Source: an uncultured Clostridium sp. (GTDB lineage Bacteria; Bacillota; Clostridia; Lachnospirales; Lachnospiraceae). Taken from it: a DNA stretch of 45,268 bases. Location of the stretch: NCBI GenBank assembly GCA_900555045.1, contig USJW01000027.1, positions 1 through 45,268 of the forward strand, read 5' to 3'. The position numbers and the translations under genes are program-made. Numbering within the stretch: the first letter of the stretch is position 1; every line of letters begins with the position of its first letter. The notes beneath the pieces are model-generated. The model searched no databases and had not been told where the DNA came from. It saw only the letters and a program-made list of their open reading frames with translations. Of this stretch, positions 17,051-25,937 are shown in pieces.

Positions 17051-18199
17051 TTACATCAGGGACAGATACAGATTCTTGATATCCTCAAAGCTCGGATCCT
17101 TCGGGTTGCCGGGCTTGCAGGCGTCGTCCATGGCGGACTGGGTCAGGAAATCCACGTCCTCGGGCTTCACGATGGCCTTTAAGTCTGCCGGGATGCCCAC
17201 GTCTGCGGACAGCTTCTTCACGGCGTCAACGGCCGCCTTGCGGTACTCGTCCTGGCTCATGCTCTCAACGCCCTCTACGCCCATGGCGATGGCGATGTCT
17301 TTGTACTTGGTGCCGGTGCAGGGAGCATTGTACTCCATCACGGTGGGCAGCAGGATGGCGTTGGCTACACCGTGGGGGGTGTCATACACAGCGCCCAGCG
17401 CATGCGCCATGGAGTGCACGATGCCCAGTCCGCAGTTGGAGAAGCCCATGCCGGTCAGGTACTGGCCCAGAGCCATGCCCTCGCGCCCCTCGGGGGTGTT
17501 GGCAACCGCGCCGCGCAGGCTTCTGGCGATCACCTCGATGGCCTTTAAGTTGAACATGTCGGTCATCTCCCATGCGCCCTTGGTGGTGTAGCCCTCGATG
17601 GCGTGGGTCAGAGCGTCCATACCGGTGGAGGCGGTCAGGCCCTTGGGCATGGAGGCCATCATCTCGGGATCGATCACGGCCACAACCGGGATGTCGTGGG
17701 GATCCACGCACACGAATTTGCGCTTCTTCTCAACGTCGGTGATCACGTAGTTGATGGTCACCTCAGCTGCGGTTCCGGCGGTGGTGGGAACAGCGATGAT
17801 CGGCACGCTGGGATTCTTGGTGGGAGCCACGCCCTCCAGGCTTCTCACATCCTCAAACTCCGGGTTTGCGATGATGATGCCCACTGCCTTCGCGGTATCC
17901 ATGGAGGAGCCGCCGCCGATGGCGATGATGTAGTCCGCGCCGGAAGCCTTGAAAGCGGCAACGCCGGTCTGCACGTTCTCGATGGTGGGGTTGGGTTTAA
18001 TATTGGAATAGATCTCGTAGGCCAGGCCTGCGTCCTCCAGCACCTTAGTCACCTTGGAGGTCACATTGAACTTGATCAGATCCGGGTCAGAGCAGACGAA
18101 CGCCTTCTTGTAGCCTCTCGCCTGTGCCACGCTTGCGATCTCCGCGATCGCGCCTGCGCCGTGATAGGATGTCTCGTTGAGTACGATTCTGTTTGCCAT
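17051..18199 (-). CDS. fucO: FucO-like lactaldehyde reductase (iron-containing alcohol dehydrogenase)
   Basis: This 382-residue enzyme is strongly similar to lactaldehyde reductase FucO: it starts MANRIVLNETSYHG and shares SGADYIIAIGGGS and VPTTAGTAAEVTINYVITD. The metal ligands are in GMDALTHAIEGY and HSMAHALGAVYDTPHG. It interconverts lactaldehyde and 1,2-propanediol with NAD(H) in the cytoplasm and may act on other short aldehydes. The start at 18199 has AAAAGGAGAGAGAGAC before it; the frame to 18256 runs through the promoter. No fucose or rhamnose genes are nearby. A Rex-type operator covers its promoter, pointing to NADH-controlled expression. Confidence 0.88.
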   Translation of the reverse strand: MANRIVLNETSYHGAGAIAEIASVAQARGYKKAFVCSDPDLIKFNVTSKVTKVLEDAGLAYEIYSNIKPNPTIENVQTGVAAFKASGADYIIAIGGGSSMDTAKAVGIIIANPEFEDVRSLEGVAPTKNPSVPIIAVPTTAGTAAEVTINYVITDVEKKRKFVCVDPHDIPVVAVIDPEMMASMPKGLTASTGMDALTHAIEGYTTKGAWEMTDMFNLKAIEVIARSLRGAVANTPEGREGMALGQYLTGMGFSNCGLGIVHSMAHALGAVYDTPHGVANAILLPTVMEYNAPCTGTKYKDIAIAMGVEGVESMSQDEYRKAAVDAVKKLSADVGIPADLKAIVKPEDVDFLTQSAMDDACKPGNPKDPSFEDIKNLYLSLM

Positions 18200-18256
18200 G
18201 TCTCTCTCTCCTTTTAGAAAATGCTTCCGGTCTTGCCGGTACCTTTGTGTTATCAA

Positions 18257-18274
18257 TTGTTAATATTATAACAA
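18257..18274 (-). promoter_or_regulatory. Rex-type operator over the -10 box of the FucO-like gene
   Basis: The 18-mer TTGTTAATATTATAACAA differs at one position from the Rex consensus TTGTTAANNNNTTAACAA. It contains the TATAAT -10 box (minus strand, 18265-18270). Bound Rex would block RNA polymerase until NADH rises. Confidence 0.7.
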
Positions 18275-18289
18275 CTGTGAAAATAAAAT

Positions 18290-18321
18290 AAAAGTGACAA
18301 ACTCATCGGTCTGTCACTTTT
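18290..18321 (-). terminator. Rho-independent terminator of the TetR gene at 18411
   Basis: AAAAGTGACA pairs perfectly with TGTCACTTTT (minus strand), followed by ATTTTATTTT. It isolates the TetR gene from the FucO-like promoter that begins right after it. Confidence 0.8.
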
Positions 18322-18410
18322 CGTCAATCTTTGTGCAATATGACTATTTTATTTGTGCAGGTTGTCATTTTATTCTCAAACCGCCCGTTAAGAATTCTAC
18401 AGCAGCAATT

Positions 18411-18977
18411 CTACAGCAGCCCCAGCCGGTCAAACACCTCCGCCAGCTTTGGCGGCATCGCCTCCACCAGCGTCCGGGACATCTGCTCCGGCGAGTCCTT
18501 CATTCCGCCGAGCACCCACTTGACCGTCATGTACACCGAGCCCTGGCAGTACATCTCCAGCAAAAAGCGCAGCTCATCGCTCAAGGGCTGGCTGGCCTTG
18601 CGGGCGATCAGGTCCGTGTAGAACTGGAGAATCAGCTCAAAGTCGTGCTCCTTCAGGGAGTTGCGGTCGTCGGACCGGAAGGCCTCGGTGAAGAACACCT
18701 TCTCGTTGACGATGAATGCGAACTTCTGGGTCAGGCTCTCGCCCACCGTGTGCCCCATGCCGATCTGCTCGAAGGACTGGAGCACCAGCTTGTCGAAGTA
18801 CCAGTTGATCAGGTCGTACTTGTCCAGGAAGTTCCGGTAGAAGGTCTGCCGGGTCACCCCGCAGCCCTCCACAATATTTTTCACCGTGATCTTGTCCACC
18901 GGAGCGGTCTTCATGCACTCCTTGATGGAATTGGCCAGTTTATATTTGGTTTTCTCCTGCTTGCTGATCTCCGCCAT
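18411..18977 (-). CDS. TetR-family transcriptional regulator
   Basis: This 188-residue regulator has a TetR DNA-binding domain at about residues 10-55, with DKITVKNIVEGCGVTRQTFYRNFLDKYDLINWYF. The rest is helical and resembles the DhaS/TetR_C_8 type effector domain. The start was set at the ATG at 18977; a GTG nine bases upstream in frame is an alternative. It lies downstream of the MMPL operon on the same strand but has its own near-consensus promoter. Its target may be that operon, the FucO-like gene, or itself. Confidence 0.88.
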   Translation of the reverse strand: MAEISKQEKTKYKLANSIKECMKTAPVDKITVKNIVEGCGVTRQTFYRNFLDKYDLINWYFDKLVLQSFEQIGMGHTVGESLTQKFAFIVNEKVFFTEAFRSDDRNSLKEHDFELILQFYTDLIARKASQPLSDELRFLLEMYCQGSVYMTVKWVLGGMKDSPEQMSRTLVEAMPPKLAEVFDRLGLL

Positions 18978-19040
18978 TCGATCCACCGTCCCTCATATGA
19001 AAACGGGCAGCCACGCCGCCCGCTCTGCCGTCATCGTGTT

Positions 19041-19107
19041 GCAGGGGCCGAATCGTTCCGGCCCCCTGCCTGATTACCATTATAAGGGAGATCTCTCCGG
19101 ATTTCAA
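19041..19107 (-). promoter_or_regulatory. promoter and operator-like inverted repeat of the TetR gene
   Basis: On the minus strand TTGAAA (19102-19107), 17 bases, then perfect TATAAT (19079-19084). Directly downstream an inverted repeat, GCAGGGGCCG (19041-19050) and CGGCCCCCTGC (19059-19069), overlaps the expected start site, where a TetR operator would block initiation. It could also form a 5' hairpin in the transcript. Confidence 0.65.
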
Positions 19108-19121
19108 CCGGAAACCGCTCT

Positions 19122-21692
19122 CTAGCGGTCCTTGAAGATAGCCACAATGGCCTGCCACATTTTCACCAGCACATTCCACATCCGGCGGAGCGGGCCCTCG
19201 TGCTCCTTCTCCGTCTCAATGTCCGTGGGCTTGTTGTCATCGCTATCCAGGCTGATCTCGTCAGTCCGCAGCACGATCTGCAGCGTCTTGGGCGCCTTGT
19301 TCTTCTCGGAGGTGAGGGAAACCTTCTCCGCATCCGGGTCCATGAACAGGAAGCGGTTGTCGGTGTCGAACTTATCCAGCTCGTTGTCTATGGTGTCCTT
19401 CATGGTGCGGCCCGCCTCACGCATCGCCGTGGTGCTGTCCAGCACGCTTAAGCTCTTGTCGAGAAGCTCCATGCTGCCCCGCAGGCTCTCCCTGGCCGCC
19501 GCGTCGAAATCGTCGCTGCTGTTTTTAAGGGTGTTCTGCAGGATGGTCATGGTGCTGATTCCGCTGTTGAGCGCCTCGGTGGTCCGGTTCACCAGCTCCT
19601 TGGCGTCCGTCAGGGCTTCCTGGAGGTCCGGGTAGTAGGTGTCCAGCGAGTCATTCAACGCCGTGACGTCCTCGATCAGGAAATCCAGGTTGTCGATCAG
19701 CTCCCGGCTGTACTTCGCCGCGTCCGCGGTGTTGCCCGTCATGTCGCTCATGGTCGCCACCAGCTCGCTGCTCTGCTTGGAGAGCTGCTCCAGGAGCTGC
19801 ATCTTGCCGTAGAGAAGCTGCGCCGCCGTGCCCGCGTCCATGGGATAGTCCGGCTGAATGGGCGCCGCCACCAGGGGGACATTGTGGGGAGTGATACTCG
19901 CCTCGGGGGTGCCGGGGGCGGAGGTATCAGGGGCGTTCTCTGAGGTGTTCTCTGAGGTATTCTCTGGCGTGTTCGTTGAGGTATCCTCTGGTGTATTCCC
20001 TGTGGTATTCTCGGAGGTGTCCTCTGGCGTGTTCGCCGGGGTATCCTCGGTGGAATTCCCGGCCGGGGTGGAGGCAGAATCATCTGTTGGGGCAGATGTC
20101 TGGGTGTCCGCGCCGCTCTGAGTACCCGTTTTGTCCTGGCTGCCGGAGCCGGACTGAGAGGTGTTTGCGTCCTTGGAGGGGGTGGTGTTCTGATCGGACG
20201 AACTGTTCTGGTCCGCTGTGTTGCCCTGATCATTTGCACTGCTCTGGCTGCCGTCACTGGACTGAGCGCCGCTGGTGTCCTTGGAGGGGGTACCACTCTG
20301 GCCGGCTGCACCACTCTGATCGGCTGCGCCGCTCTGTCCGGCTGCGCCGCTCTGTCCGCCCACGCTGTCCTTATCGCTCGCGTCCGCCTGGCTTCCCTGG
20401 CTTCCGCCCTGTCCCCCAGAACCGCTCCCGGAGGGCCGCTCCGCCGGAACATCGTAATACTCGTCGTCAACCTCCAGCAATGCCTGCTGCATCTCCCCCA
20501 TCCCGGCCAGCGTCAGCTGCTCATTGGCCTGGAACTGGGCGTCCAGCGCGATCACCTGGAGCATGAGCTTCTGGATCTCCGGAAGCTCCGTGGACAGGCT
20601 TTCCATGTCGTTCTCCACATGTTTTAACCGCGTGTGCAGCTTCCGCAGCGGGTCCTGCATCTGGCCCAGGGTGTCCACAATGTTGTCCATCCCCTCGTGC
20701 ACGGTCTCCGCCGCGTCCTTTGCGGTCTGCAGGTGGGGCACCATGGTCTCCATCTGGCTCGACATGGCGGAGAGGGCCGCCAGCGTCTGGTCGTTGCCCG
20801 CCAGGATCTGGTCCTTGGAGCCGCTCCAGGTCTCCCTGGCGCTCTCCGCGGACTGGAGCCCGGACTGCACCTGGTTCACGCCGTCCCGCATGGACTCCAC
20901 AGATTTGGCCATCTGCTCCAGGCTGTCGTAGAGCGTATCGCCGGCGTCCTTCCAGGTGTCCTTGGCTTCCTTTAAGTCCTTGATGTGCTCCAGGTCCTCC
21001 ACCGTACCCGGCGCCATGGCCATGATCACGCCGATGGACTCGAAGCTGTCCGTGCCGATCCGCACCGTGTAGTCGCCCTCCTCGCCCGGAAGCGCGGTGA
21101 ACACCACGGCCGTGGTCTCTCCCAGATTCTGGGTCTGAGAGCCCTCGGCGTCCACGCTGTAGCACTTGGTCATATCCACAGGGAACGCCACCATCAGCAC
21201 CATGTTGTTGCGGTAATATTCCTTCGCCCCGTCGTTGGGCGTGGCTTTCACATTGATCTCAATTACGCCGGAGGCGCCAGCCAGCCGGTCCGCGTTGGTG
21301 GGAACCCCGTTCAGCTTGTAGGACACGTCGAAATCCCAGGGCAGCACCGTCTGATCGTTGTCCATGGTGCACTGATAATAGAAGCGCCCCGTCCGGTCCG
21401 CCGGGAAGGTCCAGGTCACCGCGCCGTCCCCGATCTGGGGCTCGGCGGAGTCCGACATGTTGACCACCTTCTGATAGGTTCCATAATCTGTAAATTCTGT
21501 ATTGCCGTTGGGACTTAGGCTCTTGACCACGTTCACCTTGCTGGTCTTCCCGTAGTAGTCCAGGTTCACGTACATGGTTTCGTCCACGTCCACCCCGGCC
21601 GGCGCGCCGTATACCTCACTGGCTCCACCCATGTTGGTGCACAGCATGAGGCCTGATAACACGGCCGCCGTGATTCTCTTTCTATACTTCAT
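19122..21692 (-). CDS. large secreted coiled-coil protein, partner of the MMPL transporter
   Basis: This 856-residue protein has an N-terminal signal peptide (KRITAAVLSGLMLCTNMGG). A beta-rich domain runs to about residue 215, and a long helical/coiled-coil part covers about 220-400. A disordered Ser/Gln/Gly then Asn/Thr/Pro/Glu repeat region lies at about 417-600, followed by a second helical part and a short C-terminal amphipathic or membrane segment (MWNVLVKMWQAIVAIF). The helical parts recall YhgE/Pip-type proteins. The start at 21692 lies inside the end of the MMPL gene, with GGAGG nine bases upstream, an 11-base overlap showing translational coupling. It likely acts outside the membrane with the transporter. 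The exact family is not recognised. Confidence 0.75.
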   Translation of the reverse strand: MKYRKRITAAVLSGLMLCTNMGGASEVYGAPAGVDVDETMYVNLDYYGKTSKVNVVKSLSPNGNTEFTDYGTYQKVVNMSDSAEPQIGDGAVTWTFPADRTGRFYYQCTMDNDQTVLPWDFDVSYKLNGVPTNADRLAGASGVIEINVKATPNDGAKEYYRNNMVLMVAFPVDMTKCYSVDAEGSQTQNLGETTAVVFTALPGEEGDYTVRIGTDSFESIGVIMAMAPGTVEDLEHIKDLKEAKDTWKDAGDTLYDSLEQMAKSVESMRDGVNQVQSGLQSAESARETWSGSKDQILAGNDQTLAALSAMSSQMETMVPHLQTAKDAAETVHEGMDNIVDTLGQMQDPLRKLHTRLKHVENDMESLSTELPEIQKLMLQVIALDAQFQANEQLTLAGMGEMQQALLEVDDEYYDVPAERPSGSGSGGQGGSQGSQADASDKDSVGGQSGAAGQSGAADQSGAAGQSGTPSKDTSGAQSSDGSQSSANDQGNTADQNSSSDQNTTPSKDANTSQSGSGSQDKTGTQSGADTQTSAPTDDSASTPAGNSTEDTPANTPEDTSENTTGNTPEDTSTNTPENTSENTSENAPDTSAPGTPEASITPHNVPLVAAPIQPDYPMDAGTAAQLLYGKMQLLEQLSKQSSELVATMSDMTGNTADAAKYSRELIDNLDFLIEDVTALNDSLDTYYPDLQEALTDAKELVNRTTEALNSGISTMTILQNTLKNSSDDFDAAARESLRGSMELLDKSLSVLDSTTAMREAGRTMKDTIDNELDKFDTDNRFLFMDPDAEKVSLTSEKNKAPKTLQIVLRTDEISLDSDDNKPTDIETEKEHEGPLRRMWNVLVKMWQAIVAIFKDR
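19890..20445 (-). repeat. low-complexity repeat region encoding a disordered linker
   Basis: Two kinds of short degenerate repeats follow each other. Residues of the type QSGAAGQSGAADQSG give way to ENTSENTPEDTS-type triplets. Slippage-prone DNA such as this often varies in length between strains. Confidence 0.75.
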
Positions 21693-23943
21693 CGCCATTC
21701 ACCTCCATTGGTTCACTGCCGGCCGCTTTCCCAGCCCCGGCCATCTTCTTCAATCCTTTTTTCACCAGCTCCACCCGCCGTTCATGCCGACGCTTTAAGA
21801 ATTTCTGGAAGCGATCCCACTCGTTGCTGGTGATGATCTTGTCGAACCGCACCAGCAGAGCCGGCAGCACCGTCAGCACCAGGAACACGGACAGGAGCGC
21901 GCCCCGACCGATCAGGTGGCCCAGGTCTCCGATGGCCGCCGTGGTCGAGATAAAGTGGATGATGTACCCGGCCAGAATGATGATGGTTCCCGATGTGAAC
22001 ACCGACGGGCAGGAGAGCTTGATGGCCTCCACGCACGCCTTCTTTTTGTCCATCGTCCTCCGGCAGGACACGTAGTTGTTGGTCAGCAGGATGGAGTAGT
22101 CCACCGTGGCACCCAACTGGATGCTGCTGACGATAATGTAGCCCATAAACACCATGGTGTCGCCCGTCAGGTACGGGATCGCCATATTTAAGAAAATCGC
22201 GATCTCGATGGGGATCATGACGATGAGCGGTATGATAAAGGACTTAAAGCTGAACATGACTACCAGGAACACGCCCAGCATGGACAGGTTGTTGACCCGG
22301 TTGTAGTCCGCCGTGATCGTGGTCTTGATGTCCTGGGTGGACGGCGTCTCGCCCACCAGGTAGGCCCCGTCCGGGTAATATTTGTTAATGATGGACTGGA
22401 TCTCATCCGAGCACCGGAAGGCCTGGTCACTCTCCGTCTTGGTTCGTATGTAAATCAGCATCCGCGAGTAGTTCTTGGTGTGCAGCTCGCTGGTGATCGA
22501 GTAGGGGAGAAACTCCTCCGGGATCCCCTGGGGGAGCGTGTTCGCCATGGACGTCACGCTCTTCACGTAGGGCAGATCCTCCAGCTCGTCGGACAGCTCC
22601 TTCTCCGTCACCGGCGAGGTGTTGGGGAACATCGCCAACATCATGTTGCTGCGCCCGAACTTATCCACGATCATCTGATCGTCCGCGTAGACCTGCGTGC
22701 CCTCGCTGGCGCCCACCGCGCTGTTTCCGTACAGGAAATCGTTCATGCCCTGGGCCACGTAGGCGGGCGGCGTCAGAAGCAGCATGATCGCCGGGATCAG
22801 GTAGCGCACCTTGTAAACCCAGTTGCTGAACTTGTTGAACTCCGGCAGAAACGGCCGGTGCTTCGTCTTCTCATTCCAGCGGGCAAACTTTAGGATCATG
22901 GCCGGCATGAGGAACAGCACCGTGATCAGGCTGAAGATAATTCCCTTCGCCAGCACCAGGCCCATGTCGAAGCCGATGGTGAAGTTCATGAACACCAGGG
23001 CCAAAAAGCCCACCACCGTGGTCAGGCTGCTGGCCAGGATGGAGTTGATGGCCTGATCGATGGCGTTGGTCATGGCGTCCTCCTCGCTTAGGCCCTTCTC
23101 CTTCTCCCTGGTGAATGCGTCCAGCAGGAAGATGGAGTAGTCCATGGAGGTGGCCAGCTGCAGCACCATCGCAACGTTGTTGGTCAAAAAGGACACGGTC
23201 CCGATAAATATGTTGGTGCCCCGGTTTAGCAGGATCGCCACGCCCATGACCAGCAAGAACAGGATGGGCTGGGTCCAGGCCGTGGTGGTGATACATAACA
23301 CCACGAAGATCATGATCACGGCCACAGTCAGAATCAGGCTCATCTCGCTCTCCACGTTCTCCGTCAGAGATTTGTTCTGAACCGCCATGCCCACGTAGTA
23401 GCCCTTGTCGCCCGTGATCCGCTTCATCTCATCGATGGCTTTGGACGTCCGCTTGGTGGTGTCCCCCTCGTCGAAGGTCACATCCATCACCGCGCAGCCG
23501 TCCTTGTAGTAGTCCTCGATGTCCTTCTCATTGATAAAGTCCTCGCCGGAGTAGATGTTTACCGTGCTGTCGCACCACAGAACCTGATCCACCCCGTCCA
23601 CGGCCTCCAGCCGGTCCTTGTACTGCTTCGCCTCGTACAAGGTCACGTCCTTGATCATGACGCGGGCGGTGCCCGGGTAGCCGAACTCATCCTCCATCTT
23701 GTCAAGGCCGATGCGGGACTCGGCGGTGGCCGGCAGATACTCCGTCAGGTCATAGTTTACATTGACGAACAGCATCGCCAGGGCGCTGAAAATGCAGCCC
23801 GCCACAAACAGGGATTCAATAATCCCCTTTCTTCGTATAATAAAGCGCGCCAGGCGGATGGATCCCCGCAGCTTTTCCTCCGACGCCGTGCCCTGATCCG
23901 GCTCTTTTCTTTTTCTCAAACGATCCAGCAATTTCTGTCCCAT
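21682..23943 (-). CDS. MMPL/RND-family transporter
   Basis: This integral membrane protein of 753 residues has the two-fold RND layout: one membrane segment, a large outside domain and a group of five segments, then the same again. Each half has the MMPL hallmark around Asp-Tyr: ATSMDYSIFLLDAF and LGATVDYSILLTNNY. The family moves lipids or other hydrophobic compounds using the proton gradient. The start at 23943 has GAGGAG seven bases before the ATG; a GTG at 23958 is less likely. It lies between a secreted cell-wall protein and its coiled-coil partner in one operon. The cargo is unknown. Confidence 0.9.
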   Translation of the reverse strand: MGQKLLDRLRKRKEPDQGTASEEKLRGSIRLARFIIRRKGIIESLFVAGCIFSALAMLFVNVNYDLTEYLPATAESRIGLDKMEDEFGYPGTARVMIKDVTLYEAKQYKDRLEAVDGVDQVLWCDSTVNIYSGEDFINEKDIEDYYKDGCAVMDVTFDEGDTTKRTSKAIDEMKRITGDKGYYVGMAVQNKSLTENVESEMSLILTVAVIMIFVVLCITTTAWTQPILFLLVMGVAILLNRGTNIFIGTVSFLTNNVAMVLQLATSMDYSIFLLDAFTREKEKGLSEEDAMTNAIDQAINSILASSLTTVVGFLALVFMNFTIGFDMGLVLAKGIIFSLITVLFLMPAMILKFARWNEKTKHRPFLPEFNKFSNWVYKVRYLIPAIMLLLTPPAYVAQGMNDFLYGNSAVGASEGTQVYADDQMIVDKFGRSNMMLAMFPNTSPVTEKELSDELEDLPYVKSVTSMANTLPQGIPEEFLPYSITSELHTKNYSRMLIYIRTKTESDQAFRCSDEIQSIINKYYPDGAYLVGETPSTQDIKTTITADYNRVNNLSMLGVFLVVMFSFKSFIIPLIVMIPIEIAIFLNMAIPYLTGDTMVFMGYIIVSSIQLGATVDYSILLTNNYVSCRRTMDKKKACVEAIKLSCPSVFTSGTIIILAGYIIHFISTTAAIGDLGHLIGRGALLSVFLVLTVLPALLVRFDKIITSNEWDRFQKFLKRRHERRVELVKKGLKKMAGAGKAAGSEPMEVNGDEV

Positions 23944-23976
23944 CGCTTCGCTCCTCACTCTTCCAAAGCGGCATCA

Positions 23977-24984
23977 TCACCGCATCATTATAATCAGAAA
24001 GAAATGCTTCCCGCCCTCCTCAAGGTGGGCGATTCCGGCTTCCCGGTAGTACTCCGGGAGATATTTGCGGTCCGCCTTCCGTTCATAGCGGTCCATCATC
24101 TTTGACTCAAACTTGCCGTACGCGTCCGACTCATCCTCACAGTTTGGCAGGTACAGCTCCATGTACGTGCTGTGGGGCCGGTAGCCGATGGATGTGAGAT
24201 AATCCTTAAGCTCCCCCTCCCCGGGGATGTTGCCGTTTCCGTACCCGACCTCTGTGGCCGCCGCCAGCCGGTGCGCTGCCGCCCGGTTCAAGTTCTCATT
24301 CACCTGAAAGCTTGCGTCCCGGTCGTACCAGACCGACTCGTCTCCGTCGTACTCATCCTCCCGGTCGGAATACTCGTCGTAAAACTCCTCCCGCTTCTCC
24401 TCGTTCATCTCGTCGAACAGCGCCTGGGTCGCCTCGTCGTAGCAGCCGATCTCGTAGGCGCCCCCGCCGGTGTTACGCACCCGCGAGGCCCCCAGAAACA
24501 CGCCGTCCGCCCCAAAGCGGCAGTCCGCGTCGCCGAGCGTCACGTCCCCGGTGTTCATACCCCCGTCCTCGTGGAAGTAGTACCAGTTCCCGTCAATCTG
24601 CCGCCAGCCAAGCGCCATGGCACCGCTCTCTTCCATATAATAGGTTCTTCCGCCGTCGAGGAGCCAGCCGGTCTTCATATAGCCCTGGCCGTCGAACCAG
24701 TACCAGGCGCCGTCCACCGAGAGCCATCCGGAAGCCGCGGGCGTGCCGTCCGGTTGTATGTAGCGCCAGCCGGATGTGTCCTGCTGCCAGCGGCCCAAAA
24801 TCTGCTGCGCAGTCCCGGCGCCCTGCTGGCCATTCTCGGCTTCCTGCTGCGCGTCTTTCGCGCCCTGCCGGCCGCTCTCCTCCGCCGCGTACACCTGTCC
24901 CGGGGCTATCGCCGTCAGGCAAACCGCCAGTCCCAGCAGAACCGCCATCCGGTTCCGTTTCCACAATATTCTGCCATCGCTCAT
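23977..24984 (-). CDS. secreted protein with cell-wall-binding repeats and a CAP-like domain
   Basis: This 335-residue protein has a signal peptide (MAVLLGLAVCLTAIAPGQVYA, cleavage near residue 34). Residues about 75-165 are four tandem wall-binding repeats of the choline-binding type: SGWLSVDGAWYWFDGQGYMKTG, then related copies rich in W, Y and G. The C-terminal half (about 200-335) resembles a SCP/CAP domain, with LNRAAAHRLAAATEVGYG and a final strand YREAGIAHLEEGGKHFFLIIM. It is the first gene of the MMPL operon, 33 bases before the transporter gene. A role at the cell surface with the transporter is inferred; the CAP call is tentative. Confidence 0.8.
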   Translation of the reverse strand: MSDGRILWKRNRMAVLLGLAVCLTAIAPGQVYAAEESGRQGAKDAQQEAENGQQGAGTAQQILGRWQQDTSGWRYIQPDGTPAASGWLSVDGAWYWFDGQGYMKTGWLLDGGRTYYMEESGAMALGWRQIDGNWYYFHEDGGMNTGDVTLGDADCRFGADGVFLGASRVRNTGGGAYEIGCYDEATQALFDEMNEEKREEFYDEYSDREDEYDGDESVWYDRDASFQVNENLNRAAAHRLAAATEVGYGNGNIPGEGELKDYLTSIGYRPHSTYMELYLPNCEDESDAYGKFESKMMDRYERKADRKYLPEYYREAGIAHLEEGGKHFFLIIMMR

Positions 24985-25083
24985 CGCGTCATCCCCTTAA
25001 TATTCATCGTTTATCCGTCGTTCGTATCTTTATACAACCATTATTTTAGTAATTGACAGATGTCTATTTATTGACTATAATGG

Positions 25084-25112
25084 ATTATACTAACTAATGA
25101 CGTTATATACAA
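25084..25112 (-). promoter_or_regulatory. leftward promoter of the MMPL operon
   Basis: On the minus strand TTGTAT (25107-25112), 17 bases, then perfect TATAAT (25084-25089). It lies between the two rightward promoters, so the divergent units share control. Confidence 0.55.
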
Positions 25113-25144
25113 TGATTAATTTGCCTATTAATGATTATTAATCA
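25113..25144. promoter_or_regulatory. dyad symmetric element, candidate TetR operator
   Basis: TGATTAAT (25113-25120) and ATTAATCA (25137-25144) are perfect inverted copies 16 bases apart. One arm abuts the leftward -35 box and the other overlaps the proximal rightward -35 box, so a bound repressor could shut both directions. Confidence 0.5.
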
Positions 25145-25239
25145 ACACTTTTGCAAATAGCGTCTATAATAAATTGTAAAATTTTTGATAATTTTTTTGC
25201 GGCCCTTGACCGTGGCCGAGAGAACAAGGAGGCGTTTCC

Positions 25240-25821
25240 ATGGGAGAAGAAACGGTGGACCGAAGAGTCCGAAAAACAAAGAAGCAGCTCAGAGAATGTC
25301 TGACCCGCCTGCTGCGTGAAAAGAAGGTACAGGACATCACGGTCCGCGAGCTCACGGACATGGCGGACTTAAACCGCGGCACGTTCTACCTGCACTACCG
25401 GGACGTGTTCGACCTGCTCGAGAAGACCGAGAACGAGCTGTTGGACGAGTTCTACAGTCTGATGTACCGGCACAGGGCCCAGGATCTGAGCGACCACCTC
25501 TCCGAGATGCTGGTGGATATTTTCAACCTGGCCAAGGACAACTCCGATCTGGTGATGATCCTGCTGGGTGAAAACGGGGACTTAAACTTCGTCAACCGAC
25601 TGAAGAACCTGGTGCGCGAGAAATGCATCCAGGACTGGCTGGAGCTGTTTCGCGGCACCAACTCCGACGTGTTTGAGGCCTACTACTCCTTCATCGTGTC
25701 CGGCTGCGTGGGCCTGGTGCAGCACTGGCTCCAGACCGGCCTCAAGGAGACGCCCCAGGAGCTGGCCCGGCTGACCGAGCAGATGATCACCCAGGGAATC
25801 CGGGTGTTGGAAAATGGATGA
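25240..25821 (+). CDS. TetR-family transcriptional regulator
   Basis: This 193-residue regulator has a TetR helix-turn-helix domain (residues 10-55; VQDITVRELTDMADLNRGTFYLHYRDVFDLLEK). The C-terminal helical domain ends with SGCVGLVQHWLQTGLKETPQELARL, a pattern of the TetR_C_8-type group. AACAAGGAGGCGTTTCC gives a strong RBS. It is transcribed away from the MMPL operon across a shared AT-rich promoter region, the usual layout for a local repressor of a transporter operon. The ligand is unknown. Confidence 0.92.
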   Translation: MGEETVDRRVRKTKKQLRECLTRLLREKKVQDITVRELTDMADLNRGTFYLHYRDVFDLLEKTENELLDEFYSLMYRHRAQDLSDHLSEMLVDIFNLAKDNSDLVMILLGENGDLNFVNRLKNLVREKCIQDWLELFRGTNSDVFEAYYSFIVSGCVGLVQHWLQTGLKETPQELARLTEQMITQGIRVLENG

Positions 25822-25937
25822 ATTTTTTCCTATTCTGTGATATTATCTAGGGAGCGTATCACTCGTCGTCAACCTGGCTGTTAATGACAGAGTATGATAG
25901 CAGGAAACAAAATCTGCTTTGAAATGGAGAATTTTAT

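Larger units (their letters stand above)
25053..25170 (+). promoter_or_regulatory. two rightward promoters of the TetR gene at 25240
   Basis: The distal promoter is perfect: TTGACA (25053-25058), 17 bases, TATAAT (25076-25081). The proximal one is TCAACA (25142-25147), 17 bases, TATAAT (25165-25170). Confidence 0.75.

Noticed and set aside
23977..24984. Link between choline-binding-type repeats and the choline operon
   Set aside because: Such wall-binding repeats are widespread in clostridia and the gene is separated from the choline operon by terminators and unrelated genes.
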